Shown: positions 54,691-63,242 of the stretch, in pieces
Layout of the letters: each line of letters starts with the position of its first letter
Numbering within the stretch: the stretch's first letter is position 1
Assembly (NCBI GenBank): GCA_910586995.1
Contig: CAJUKZ010000001.1
Coordinates: 124,001 to 188,000, forward strand
DNA: 64,000 nucleotides
Origin: an uncultured Muribaculaceae bacterium
GTDB lineage: Bacteria; Bacteroidota; Bacteroidia; Bacteroidales; Muribaculaceae
Direction of reading: 5' to 3'
Translations under genes and position numbers: made by a program
The notes under the pieces: generated by a model
Seen by the model: the letters and a program-made list of their open reading frames with translations, nothing else
What the model was told of the DNA's origin: nothing
The model's database searches: none

Positions 54691-55215
54691 ATGAATTCTC
54701 TTAAATATACAGACGAAGAAGACAAGTCATTCGGACTGGCGGGTATGTCCATAGCCGCTATGGTATGGGATGAGATAGAAGCTATCGAATCGGTAAGCCT
54801 CGATTCGGAAGATTGCAGCAGTGTGGATTTCGCCTCGGATTATGTATATGCTGCTCCGGCAGGTGTATCGGTAAAAAGTGTATGGGAGCAATCTTTTCTC
54901 CACTACAGACTTTGTGCACGTCTGCTGATGGCCAATGTAGCATGCAGGGAGATCGTACATCGCAACGAACCAGTGTCGGACTATGCCGTGCGCCAGATGC
55001 GCCGTATACTTGCCGAGACAGGTATGGAGCATTGTTCTCTTGAGCAGGACGAGACCGACATGGTCTTTGAAAAGAATTACGATAGTGTGATCCGCATATT
55101 CAATCATTCGGCAGTAAGGCAGATTGCCCGGGATTTCGCTTCGGAATTGAAGGAAGCCAGACGTATGTCGGCCTCTGAAATAGCCGAACGTCTGCAACGT
55201 CTGCGTATGCTCTGA
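54691..55215 (+). CDS. Hypothetical protein downstream of porZ
   Basis: A 174-residue protein (starts MNSLKYTDEEDKSFGLAG) with no signal peptide and no membrane segment. The first ~70 residues are acidic (EAIESVSLDSEDCSSVDF), and the C-terminal half is helical and charged (YAVRQMRRILAETG, FASELKEARRMSASEIAERL). No family recognised. It starts four bases after the porZ stop and ends before a bidirectional terminator, so it is almost certainly in the porZ transcript. Confidence 0.75.
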   Translation: MNSLKYTDEEDKSFGLAGMSIAAMVWDEIEAIESVSLDSEDCSSVDFASDYVYAAPAGVSVKSVWEQSFLHYRLCARLLMANVACREIVHRNEPVSDYAVRQMRRILAETGMEHCSLEQDETDMVFEKNYDSVIRIFNHSAVRQIARDFASELKEARRMSASEIAERLQRLRML

Positions 55216-55235
55216 TTATTAACTGATAACCATAT

Positions 55236-55275
55236 AAAAAATACGCTTCCACAATCGCGAGGAAGCGTATTTTTT
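55236..55275. terminator. Bidirectional rho-independent terminator between porZ unit and GH85 array
   Basis: AAAAAATACGCTTCC (55236-55250) pairs with GGAAGCGTATTTTTT (55261-55275). Because the A and T runs flank the stem on both sides, it can stop both the rightward porZ unit and the leftward GH85 gene. Confidence 0.85.
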
Positions 55276-55296
55276 ATGTATGAGTTAAGTCTGTGC

Positions 55297-58200
55297 TTAT
55301 TTCACGATCTTTACAACCTTGAGCTGGTGTCCGTTGAGGATAACCTGCACGAGGTATACACCGTTGCCAGCGTTGAGAGCTACGGTAGCAGTGCTTCCTG
55401 CCTCAGCGTTGATGACGTTGGACTGTACAGTCTTTCCGTCGAGAGCCACGATGTTGATTGTGTATGCGCCGCCTTCAGCGAAGCGGAAGCTAACCACACC
55501 GTTGTATGAAGCTACTTCGAGGTTGCCTTCAGCGAAGGTGTCGTCGATGCCTACAGTACCGGTGATCTCCACGATTTCGGGTTCGGTCATAGTGTGGCTA
55601 CCCCAGTTGTTTGTCAGGGTAAGGCTTGCATTGTAAGTACCGGGAGCGTTATAAACGACTGTGGCGGTATTGTCGTCAGTCTTATTTACAATTGCACCTG
55701 TAAGAATCCAATTGGCATCTGTAGTGATTTCGAGCGATCCTTCGATACCAGGATTGCCGAGCAGATTGTTGTTTGCTTCCTGCTGTACATAGAGACCGTC
55801 TTTGGTGATTTCACCACCTGTACCTTCAGCCACAACCATCTTTGCAGTCTTGTCAGCACCTGCCTTACCGAGGTTGGGGAATGTACCGTCGGCATTCATT
55901 GTCTCAAATGTGTAGTAGCCTTGTAGTCCTTCGGGAACTTCGCCTTCAGCATAACCATTCATGGCCTGGATTACTTCATCAGCGCTCAGAGCCTTATTCC
56001 ATACCTGCACTTCGTCCACAGCACCATTGAATGCAGCCTTGTAGACACCGCTACCACCGATGTGGATATTGGCAATTACGTCCTGTTTAACGCGTGAGTC
56101 TGATTTGTAATCCGAGCGACGCTTGGCAAATGTTGCAGTGGTCTGCTTGATAAGCTTGCCGTTGATGTACATACACTGTCTCTTTGCGGATGTCTGTGTC
56201 ACCACAAGATGATACCATGAACCTTCAGATAGCTGGTAGTCTGTAGAAATCATGTTGTTCCAGGGATCCTGGTGCGATGTCCAGCCCATTACATTATAAG
56301 AGATTTCATTACCCTTGGTTGTGCCCATTGTCATAGAGCTTCCGTCCGATGCCAGAATATTCTGACCTGCGCCACGGATCTGTACCCAGAGGTCGCCCCA
56401 GTTGTTGTGAGGCCATTCGTCAGCGATAGTATTCTTGCTGATGAGGTTTGTACCGTTGCTCAGGTGAGCGAAGCTTTCGGGCTTGAACCACAGGGCGTAC
56501 GAGTATTCGTTGCCTTCCTGGATCTCGCCGGGGATCTGAAGCATCTGCGGGTCGGTAACAAGTATGGCGCGGGATACCTTGCCTTCGCCTTCGCGTGCGG
56601 TGTAAGAGTATGTGACTTCTTCTGCAGTGTTGGCTGAAGACTTGTCTACCGAGATGGATGTGATCTCAGGTGTCGATCCGGTAGCTTCGGGAGTCACCTG
56701 GATCTTGCCACGCATCATGTTCACGTTGCCCTTGTTGTCGGTGACGCGGAGGTCATACAGGCCGATTTCAGCGAGCTTGGTTGTGATGGATGCTGTATTC
56801 TCAGCAGTGGATACTACATTTCCGGATGTAGCGCTGATGATTTCCCACTTCTGGGGTGCTGCGGCCATGTCGTCTACGAGTTTCACAGTGAATGTCTCGT
56901 TGGGCTTGATTACAGTCTTGTTGACTTCGAGATCGGATACTTCTTCGTAAGGGATATCCTGATATTCGCTCCATGCGATGTCGCTCACATTGTTGTTGTA
57001 CATGTCGCCGTTGGGAGATACGGCACGTACACCGAAGCGGGCGCGGCGTCCTTCATAACCGCTCTTGATAGGTGCACCTACAACGTATGCAGCCCAGGAA
57101 GGAGTGGCTGTTACGAGAGTGGGTTCCTGATTTTCCTGCTGAACGAAGATTTCATAGTACCATGTATCAACTTCGTCGTTGTAGGTCTTCATCTCGCCTG
57201 ATTCTTCCTTGGCGGCGTAGCGCATCTTGAAGTCTACTGAATTGTAGTGTCCGCGGAGAACCTCCACTTCCTTTACAGCGGGTTTCACGGGAGCGAAAGT
57301 CTGAGCTGGGTCGCGCAGGGCGATCTCACCTACGTAAGTCTTATAGTCAGCGGTAGTGTTTTCAACAACAAGACCGATCATGGCGATCTGTCCTGACTCA
57401 ACACCGAGATCAGAGAGCTTTGCAGTGAAAGTGTTCCATTCACCGGGCTTTCCGGCGGGAACAGCGATCTGCTTGTAGTCTGTGACTGCGCCCTTGAGCG
57501 AAACGAACAGCTTCAGGTGGCTGTCGGCAGAACCCATAGGCTTGTATACGATAGAGAGTTCCTCGTTGGGCTTGGCCTCAAGGAGAGTCTTGAACAGCTT
57601 GACGCGCGAGAAATTGGTAGCGCCTGAAAGGCTGAGGCAAGAACCTCCGAACCAAGCGTCGTCCCACATCAGTTCAGCTTTCACAAAGCCGGCAAGGCTT
57701 GCTTCAGTAGCATTGTCGGAAGCGTCAGTAATCCACCAGCGCCAAGTGGGGAGGAAGTCCTGAGTACCGAGGTTGTACCATTTGCTGTCGAAAGCGACTT
57801 CGCCACGGTTGTAGAACTTCTGGCCATTGCCGAGGCTGAAGCGAGTCACGAAAGGCAACTGCTGGATGGTGGACTTTGCAGTCATCATGTCGGCAAGACC
57901 GTGGAATTTGGTCAGAGACGATAGCGCGAGGCTACTGTTCTCATATAAATCCGGACGAACAGCGGGGTTATTGTTACCACCGTTTGCGATCAGTTCCTGT
58001 TTTTTGAGGTATGCGCGCTGCAGAGCGATGTCGCTTGTACCGTAGTCAGTGGAGCTTTCGTGGATGAGGTTCTGACGGTGTGCACCCCAGAAGCCGATGG
58101 ATACTTTTTTCTTCTTGATCCAATTCCAGCCTTCAGAGCTTGTGCCTTTCCAGCGCTTGAGGCCGCGTCCCTGGATATCGAAGCCTGCATATACGTCGTA

Positions 58201-59124
58201 GCTCGAACGGTTTAGTTTTGCAGCAGTTGTCTCAATAGTCGAGAAGTGTCCTTCGCTCCAGTTATAGTTGAGGAAGAACATGTCGGACATCTTGTGGTCG
58301 GCAGAACCGAATACCACTTCGTTGTCAACGAGACCGTAGTCGAAGCGTATCTGACCGTAGTCGTTTGTACCGGCATACCAGTGTACCTCAAATTTCCAGC
58401 CTATCTCGTCGGCTATTTTGTGGCACTCAGCGAAGAAGTCGGACAGAAGGGTCATTGAAGCCTGGTTTGATCCGAATTCAGAGTTGAAACCGACTGCGTT
58501 GATACCGTAATATTTCAGCAGCTTGACAAGTTTCTCGGCATACATGAATTTACCGCTGGAATCTTTTTTGCACAATGTGGCAAATTTCCTACTCTCGGCA
58601 GTTGTATTCCATGAGGTGTTGAAAGTTACAGTTGTTGAGTAGGCAATGGTCCAGCAGCAGCCTACAGATGTACCGTTCTTGGCTGCGACGTCGCTCAGGC
58701 CGGCTGTACAGCGGAAGAATGGCGAAGTCCAGTTAGAGAACATGTCGGTGTAGGACCACATGCTGTAGTTATCACCCTCGAAGCAGTAGCGGGGGAAGGT
58801 GAACCAGGTGCTTGTGGGGTCTGTAGCGCCGTAGAATCCGCAGAACTTACGGTCGTAAGGAGCGTCAGGGTTGGCGTCGTAAGTATCGTTCTCCTTGCTG
58901 ATGCGCTCCAGAGGACGTGTACGCGATTTGAAGAACTCGTCGTCCATCTTGCTTACACCTGCAGGAGGTGTGCCGATCTCCCATTCGGGAAACCATGTCG
59001 GGAACGAACCATCTGTAGCGAAATCCATACCACCGATGTCGAGCGGATGGGTCGGCGTAGCCTGACCCATTGCAGCGCCTGCAGCAAGGATGGTCATGGA
59101 CAATAGCAATGATTGTCTTTTCAT
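55297..59124 (-). CDS. GH85 endo-beta-N-acetylglucosaminidase with LamG, PKD-like and T9SS tail (copy 1)
   Basis: A 1,275-residue exported enzyme predicted to cut the chitobiose core of N-glycans. The signal peptide MKRQSLLLSMTILAAGAAMG precedes the GH85 domain (about 40-400). Asn-214 and Glu-216 in GFNSEFGSN fit the Asn/Glu pair of the oxazoline mechanism, and FEVHWYAGTNDYG and YDVYAGFDIQGRG also match the family. Beta-sandwich modules follow (to ~800), then a LamG-like lectin domain (about 880-1080; GTNLISKN...VDEVQVWNKALSADEV), a PKD-like stretch and the T9SS tail (ending NGHQLKVVKIVK). Leftward, with its own promoter. Its 3' end is nearly identical to those of the next two copies. Confidence 0.84.
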   Translation of the reverse strand: MKRQSLLLSMTILAAGAAMGQATPTHPLDIGGMDFATDGSFPTWFPEWEIGTPPAGVSKMDDEFFKSRTRPLERISKENDTYDANPDAPYDRKFCGFYGATDPTSTWFTFPRYCFEGDNYSMWSYTDMFSNWTSPFFRCTAGLSDVAAKNGTSVGCCWTIAYSTTVTFNTSWNTTAESRKFATLCKKDSSGKFMYAEKLVKLLKYYGINAVGFNSEFGSNQASMTLLSDFFAECHKIADEIGWKFEVHWYAGTNDYGQIRFDYGLVDNEVVFGSADHKMSDMFFLNYNWSEGHFSTIETTAAKLNRSSYDVYAGFDIQGRGLKRWKGTSSEGWNWIKKKKVSIGFWGAHRQNLIHESSTDYGTSDIALQRAYLKKQELIANGGNNNPAVRPDLYENSSLALSSLTKFHGLADMMTAKSTIQQLPFVTRFSLGNGQKFYNRGEVAFDSKWYNLGTQDFLPTWRWWITDASDNATEASLAGFVKAELMWDDAWFGGSCLSLSGATNFSRVKLFKTLLEAKPNEELSIVYKPMGSADSHLKLFVSLKGAVTDYKQIAVPAGKPGEWNTFTAKLSDLGVESGQIAMIGLVVENTTADYKTYVGEIALRDPAQTFAPVKPAVKEVEVLRGHYNSVDFKMRYAAKEESGEMKTYNDEVDTWYYEIFVQQENQEPTLVTATPSWAAYVVGAPIKSGYEGRRARFGVRAVSPNGDMYNNNVSDIAWSEYQDIPYEEVSDLEVNKTVIKPNETFTVKLVDDMAAAPQKWEIISATSGNVVSTAENTASITTKLAEIGLYDLRVTDNKGNVNMMRGKIQVTPEATGSTPEITSISVDKSSANTAEEVTYSYTAREGEGKVSRAILVTDPQMLQIPGEIQEGNEYSYALWFKPESFAHLSNGTNLISKNTIADEWPHNNWGDLWVQIRGAGQNILASDGSSMTMGTTKGNEISYNVMGWTSHQDPWNNMISTDYQLSEGSWYHLVVTQTSAKRQCMYINGKLIKQTTATFAKRRSDYKSDSRVKQDVIANIHIGGSGVYKAAFNGAVDEVQVWNKALSADEVIQAMNGYAEGEVPEGLQGYYTFETMNADGTFPNLGKAGADKTAKMVVAEGTGGEITKDGLYVQQEANNNLLGNPGIEGSLEITTDANWILTGAIVNKTDDNTATVVYNAPGTYNASLTLTNNWGSHTMTEPEIVEITGTVGIDDTFAEGNLEVASYNGVVSFRFAEGGAYTINIVALDGKTVQSNVINAEAGSTATVALNAGNGVYLVQVILNGHQLKVVKIVK

Positions 59125-59176
59125 TTAATTTAAATTAAAGGTTAACGATATGAGTTAATATAAATTATGCTGAATG

Positions 59177-59184
59177 CAAAGATA
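59177..59184 (-). promoter_or_regulatory. -7 promoter element of GH85 copy 1
   Basis: On the minus strand TATCTTTG matches TAnnTTTG, 53 bases upstream of the ATG at 59124, in an AT-rich 145-base gap. Confidence 0.6.
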
Positions 59185-59269
59185 GCTAAATTTCTATGAA
59201 TATAGCCTGCATTAATGTGAAAAATATAAGTGGAAGTCCCTTTTTGCGTATAGGTATTTAAGTCTGTGC

Positions 59270-62200
59270 TTATTTCACGATCTTCACGACCTTGAGCTGG
59301 TGTCCGTTGAGGATAACCTGCACGAGATATACACCGTTGCCAGCGTTGAGAGCTACGGTAGCAGTGCTTCCTGCCTCAGCGTTGATGACGTTGGACTGTA
59401 CAGTCTTTCCGTCGAGAGCCACGATGTTGATTGTGTATGCGCCGCCTTCAGCGAAGCGGAAGCTAACCACACCGTTGTATGAAGCTACTTCGAGGTTGCC
59501 TTCAGCGAAGGTGTCGTCGATGCCTACAGTACCGGTGATCTCCACGATTTCGGGTTCAGTCATTGTGTGGCTGCCCCAACCGTTCTTGAGAGTGAGTTCC
59601 ACGTCGTGCTTGCCGGGGTTATAGTATACCACAGTGGCAGTGTTTCCGTCGGTAGCCTCTACAGAAGCCTGGTTGCCGACGTTCCATTCAGCGGTTGTGG
59701 TCACGTCGAGCGAGCCGGGGATACCCGGGTTGCCAAGAAGCGAGTTGTCGGCAACCTGCTGATCGTAGACAGCACCGGAGGTGTCTTCACCACCTGAACC
59801 GTTTGCGATCACCATTTTTGCAGTCTTGTCAGCACCAGCCTTACCGAGGTTGGGGAATGTGCCGTCTTCATTCATTGTTTCGAATGTATAGTATCCGGCA
59901 AGACCGTCAGGAATTGAATTTTCGTCATATCCGTTCATTGCTTCAATGACTTCTGCTGCAGTCAGAGGCTTTGTCCATACCTGCACTTCGTCCACAGCAC
60001 CGTTGAAAGCTGCCTTGTAGACACCGCTGCCTCCGATGTGGATGTTGGCAGGACTTGTGCCGTCGAATCGACGGTAAGACCATGATGCGTTTCCGCTTGC
60101 AGCGAGTTTACCGTTGAAGTAGATGCACTGGTTGTTGGATTCGTCGTGTGTCACTACTACGTGATTCCAGCTGCCTGGTTCAACAGAGTAACCGATGGTG
60201 AGCAGCGGACCGTAGGCCTGCTGGTGAGCAGTCCAACCCATAGTGTTGAATGAGATTTCATTCTTACCGCATTTTCCTGCTGTACCGGCGTCGTCGCCCT
60301 GACGGTTGGAGTAGCCCTGTCCTTCCGGACGGATCTGTACCCAGAGGTCGCCCCAGTTGTTGTGAGGCCAGCTGACTGCTGTAGTGTTCTTGCTGATGAG
60401 GTTTGTACCGTTGCTCAGGTGAGCGAATTCATCAGCCTTGAACCATAGAGCGTAGGAGTAAGACTTTCCTGACTGTATGCCGCCGGGGATCTGGAGCATT
60501 TCGGGGTCTTTTACTTTTATAGCGCGTGACACCTTGCCTTCGCCTTCGCGGGCTGTGTAGGAGTATGTCACTTCCTCGGCTGTCTCTGCTGTAGACTTGT
60601 CGACAGAGATAGATGTGATCTCAGGAGTTGCACCTGTAGCTTCGGGTGTCACCTGGATCTTGGCACGCATGAGTGTAGATGTACCGTTGCTGTCGGTCAG
60701 GCGCAGGTCGTATACACCGATTTCTGCAAGCTTGGTTGTGATAGATGCTGCATCACTTACAGTAGCTACAACATTGCCTGTGGCTGCACTGAGGATTTCC
60801 CATTTCTTAGCTGCGGGAGCCATGTCGTCGACATACTTCACTGTGAATGTTTCGTTGGGCTTGATGACCACTTTGTTCACATCGAGGTCTGTCAGGGTCT
60901 GGTTGTAGGGAATATCCTGATATTCGCTCCAGGAGATGTCGCTGACATTGTTGTTGTACATGTCGCCGTTGGGCGATACGGCACGTACACCGAAGCGGGC
61001 GCGACGTCCTTCATAACCGCTCTTGATAGGTGCACCGATCACGTATGCAGCCCAGGAGGGAGTAGCTGTAAGAAGTACGGGTTCTCCATTTTCCTGCTGG
61101 ATGAAGATTTCGTAGTACCAGGTGTCCACTTCGTCGTTGTAGGTCTTTTCTTCGCCTGATTCTTCCTTGGAAGCGTAGCGGATCTTGAAGTCGATAGCGT
61201 TGTAGCGTCCGCGGAGAATCTCAACTTCCTTGACTGCAGGCTTAACGGGAGCGAATGTCTTGGCGGGATCGCGGAGAGCCATTTCACCTACGTATGTTGT
61301 ATAGTCAGAACCTGTGTTCTCAACTACAAGACCCATCAGGACGATGTCGCCGGATGTAACGCCGAGATCTGAAAGTTTTGCGGTGAATGTGTTCCATTCT
61401 CCGGCTTTGCCTGCGGGAACAGCGATTTCCTTGTATTCAGTGGGTGCGCTCTTGAGCGATACGAACATCTTCAGGTGGCTGTCGGCAGATCCTACGGGCT
61501 TGTAGACGATCGAGAGTTCCTCGTCGGCCTTTGCAGGCAGGAATGTCTTGAACATTTTCACGCGGGAGAAGTCTGTAGCTCCGGACAGTTTCATACAAGA
61601 ACCGCCGAACCATGCTTCGTCCCAGGTAATTTCAGCCTTTACGAATGAAGACAGGCTTGCGGTAGTGGCTGCGTCGGTTGCATCAGTGATCCACCAGCGC
61701 CATGTGGGCAGGTAATCCTGAGTACCGAGGTTGTACCATTTGCTGTCGAAAGACAATTCACCGCGGTTGTAGAAACCGAGACCGTTGCCCATGTTGAAAC
61801 GGCTGACGAAAGGCATTGTCTGGATCGACGACTTGGCGCGCATCAGGTTGGCGAGGCCGTGGAATCCGTTTGTACCTTCAAGAGAGGATATGCTGAGCGA
61901 TGTGCTTTTGATAGACGGACGTACTGCCGGATTACCGTTACCACCGCTGGTGATCAGTTCCTGTTTCTTGAGGTAAGCCTGCTGGATTGCAAGGTCGCTT
62001 GTACCGTAGTCATTGGAGCTTTCGTGGATGAGGTTCTGACGGTGTGCGCCCCAGAAGCTTAATGATACCTCGGAATTGTGCAGTGCGTCCCAGTTTGCTC
62101 TAAGACCTGAGCCCTGGATGTCGAAGCCAGCAAAGACGTCGTAGCTTGAGCGGTTGAGAGCTTTAGCGCCGTCGGGAATACTGTTGAGCGTGATTGAACC

Positions 62201-63067
62201 CCAACCATAGTTTATGAACAGCATGTCGACGCTGCGGTTATTTGCATCGCCGAAGATTTTCTTAAAGCCGGAAAGTCCGCTTATAGCGCTACCTGTATAG
62301 CCGCTGTCTCCGGTGTGTCCGTACCAGTGAACTTCGAAAGTCCAGTCAAGATCCTTGGCTATTCTGTGGCATTCTGCGAAGAAGTCGGCCAGAATAGACA
62401 TGGATGCACTGTTTGCTGAGAATTCCGAGTTGAACGACAGTGCTGAGATGCCGTAGTATTTCATCAGCTTGACAATCTTCTCTGCGTAGAGGAATTTACC
62501 GCTGCTGTCTTTGTCGCAGATCATACCCATCTTCTTGCTGTAAGCATTCGAACGGTATGCGGTATTCCAAGTCATTGATTGCAACCAAGGTATGGCCCAG
62601 TTTACACCTACAGAAGCGCCGTTCTTGGCAGCGACGTCACTCAGACCGGCCGTGCAGCGGAAGAATGGTGCTGTCCAGTTGGAGAACATGTCGGTATAGT
62701 TCCACATGCTGTAGCTGTCGCCTTCGAAGCAGTAGCGCGGGAGGGTGTACCATGTGTCGGTAGGGTCTGTAGCTCCGTAGAATCCGCAGAACTTACGCTC
62801 GTATGGAGCGTTGAGGTTGGGATCGACTACGTCATTTTCCTCAGAAATGTGTGCTACCGGGCGAGTACGTGAGATGAAGAATTCGTCGTCCATCTTGCTT
62901 ACGCCTGTAGGCGGATTACCGATCACCCATGCCGGAAACCAAGTGGTGAATGTTTCGTTGGAGTAATCAAGGTCGTTGAAATCCTTCGGGTGGGTTGGCG
63001 TACTTTGTGCCATACCTGCCGCTGAAGCCATCAATGCCATTGACAATAGTAGTGATTGTCTTTTCAT
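59270..63067 (-). CDS. GH85 endo-beta-N-acetylglucosaminidase with LamG, PKD-like and T9SS tail (copy 2)
   Basis: A 1,265-residue paralogue of the gene at 55297 with the same domain order. The signal peptide is MKRQSLLLSMALMASAAGMA. The catalytic pair is Asn-213/Glu-215 in LSFNSEFSAN. The catalytic domain is clearly diverged from copy 1, especially around residues 153-185 and in the loop before YDVFAGFDIQGSG, which suggests different glycan preference. The linker sandwiches (PAVKEVEILRGRYNAIDFKI and on) and LamG domain are much more similar. The last 383 bases before the terminal segment (59328-59710) are identical by eye to copy 3. T9SS sorting tail; own promoter. Confidence 0.84.
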   Translation of the reverse strand: MKRQSLLLSMALMASAAGMAQSTPTHPKDFNDLDYSNETFTTWFPAWVIGNPPTGVSKMDDEFFISRTRPVAHISEENDVVDPNLNAPYERKFCGFYGATDPTDTWYTLPRYCFEGDSYSMWNYTDMFSNWTAPFFRCTAGLSDVAAKNGASVGVNWAIPWLQSMTWNTAYRSNAYSKKMGMICDKDSSGKFLYAEKIVKLMKYYGISALSFNSEFSANSASMSILADFFAECHRIAKDLDWTFEVHWYGHTGDSGYTGSAISGLSGFKKIFGDANNRSVDMLFINYGWGSITLNSIPDGAKALNRSSYDVFAGFDIQGSGLRANWDALHNSEVSLSFWGAHRQNLIHESSNDYGTSDLAIQQAYLKKQELITSGGNGNPAVRPSIKSTSLSISSLEGTNGFHGLANLMRAKSSIQTMPFVSRFNMGNGLGFYNRGELSFDSKWYNLGTQDYLPTWRWWITDATDAATTASLSSFVKAEITWDEAWFGGSCMKLSGATDFSRVKMFKTFLPAKADEELSIVYKPVGSADSHLKMFVSLKSAPTEYKEIAVPAGKAGEWNTFTAKLSDLGVTSGDIVLMGLVVENTGSDYTTYVGEMALRDPAKTFAPVKPAVKEVEILRGRYNAIDFKIRYASKEESGEEKTYNDEVDTWYYEIFIQQENGEPVLLTATPSWAAYVIGAPIKSGYEGRRARFGVRAVSPNGDMYNNNVSDISWSEYQDIPYNQTLTDLDVNKVVIKPNETFTVKYVDDMAPAAKKWEILSAATGNVVATVSDAASITTKLAEIGVYDLRLTDSNGTSTLMRAKIQVTPEATGATPEITSISVDKSTAETAEEVTYSYTAREGEGKVSRAIKVKDPEMLQIPGGIQSGKSYSYALWFKADEFAHLSNGTNLISKNTTAVSWPHNNWGDLWVQIRPEGQGYSNRQGDDAGTAGKCGKNEISFNTMGWTAHQQAYGPLLTIGYSVEPGSWNHVVVTHDESNNQCIYFNGKLAASGNASWSYRRFDGTSPANIHIGGSGVYKAAFNGAVDEVQVWTKPLTAAEVIEAMNGYDENSIPDGLAGYYTFETMNEDGTFPNLGKAGADKTAKMVIANGSGGEDTSGAVYDQQVADNSLLGNPGIPGSLDVTTTAEWNVGNQASVEATDGNTATVVYYNPGKHDVELTLKNGWGSHTMTEPEIVEITGTVGIDDTFAEGNLEVASYNGVVSFRFAEGGAYTINIVALDGKTVQSNVINAEAGSTATVALNAGNGVYLVQVILNGHQLKVVKIVK

Positions 63068-63139
63068 TTAAAATGCTTTAAGGTAAGTATTAAGGTTAAT
63101 TGAAGAATCGAGTTATATCTGTGGATAATATTTATTTTG

Positions 63140-63147
63140 CAAATATA
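63140..63147 (-). promoter_or_regulatory. -7 promoter element of GH85 copy 2
   Basis: On the minus strand TATATTTG matches TAnnTTTG, 73 bases upstream of the ATG at 63067. Confidence 0.6.
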
Positions 63148-63180
63148 TTGAAATTTTTTTACAATTATTATTGTTTATGA

Positions 63181-63219
63181 AAAAAAAGACGCCCCACAGA
63201 TATGTGGAAGCGTCTTTTT
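63181..63219. terminator. Terminator after GH85 copy 3 (bidirectional)
   Basis: AAAAAAAGACGC (63181-63192) pairs with GCGTCTTTTT (63210-63219), with extra pairing CCACA/TGTGG in the loop. It lies just downstream of the leftward copy-3 stop. Confidence 0.8.
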
Positions 63220-63242
63220 CAGTATTGGAGTTAAGTCTATGC

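Noticed and set aside
55319..55636. Repeated plus-strand open frames opposite the GH85 3' ends (also at 59292 and 63265)
   Set aside because: They are antisense shadows reproduced by the near-identical gene ends and have no start context or homology-like features.
60905..60927. GTAGGGAATATCC followed by TGATATTC inside GH85 copy 2, resembling the REP-like frame
   Set aside because: The stem is displaced and shorter, and the same residues are conserved in copy 1 with a different sequence, so it is ordinary coding sequence.
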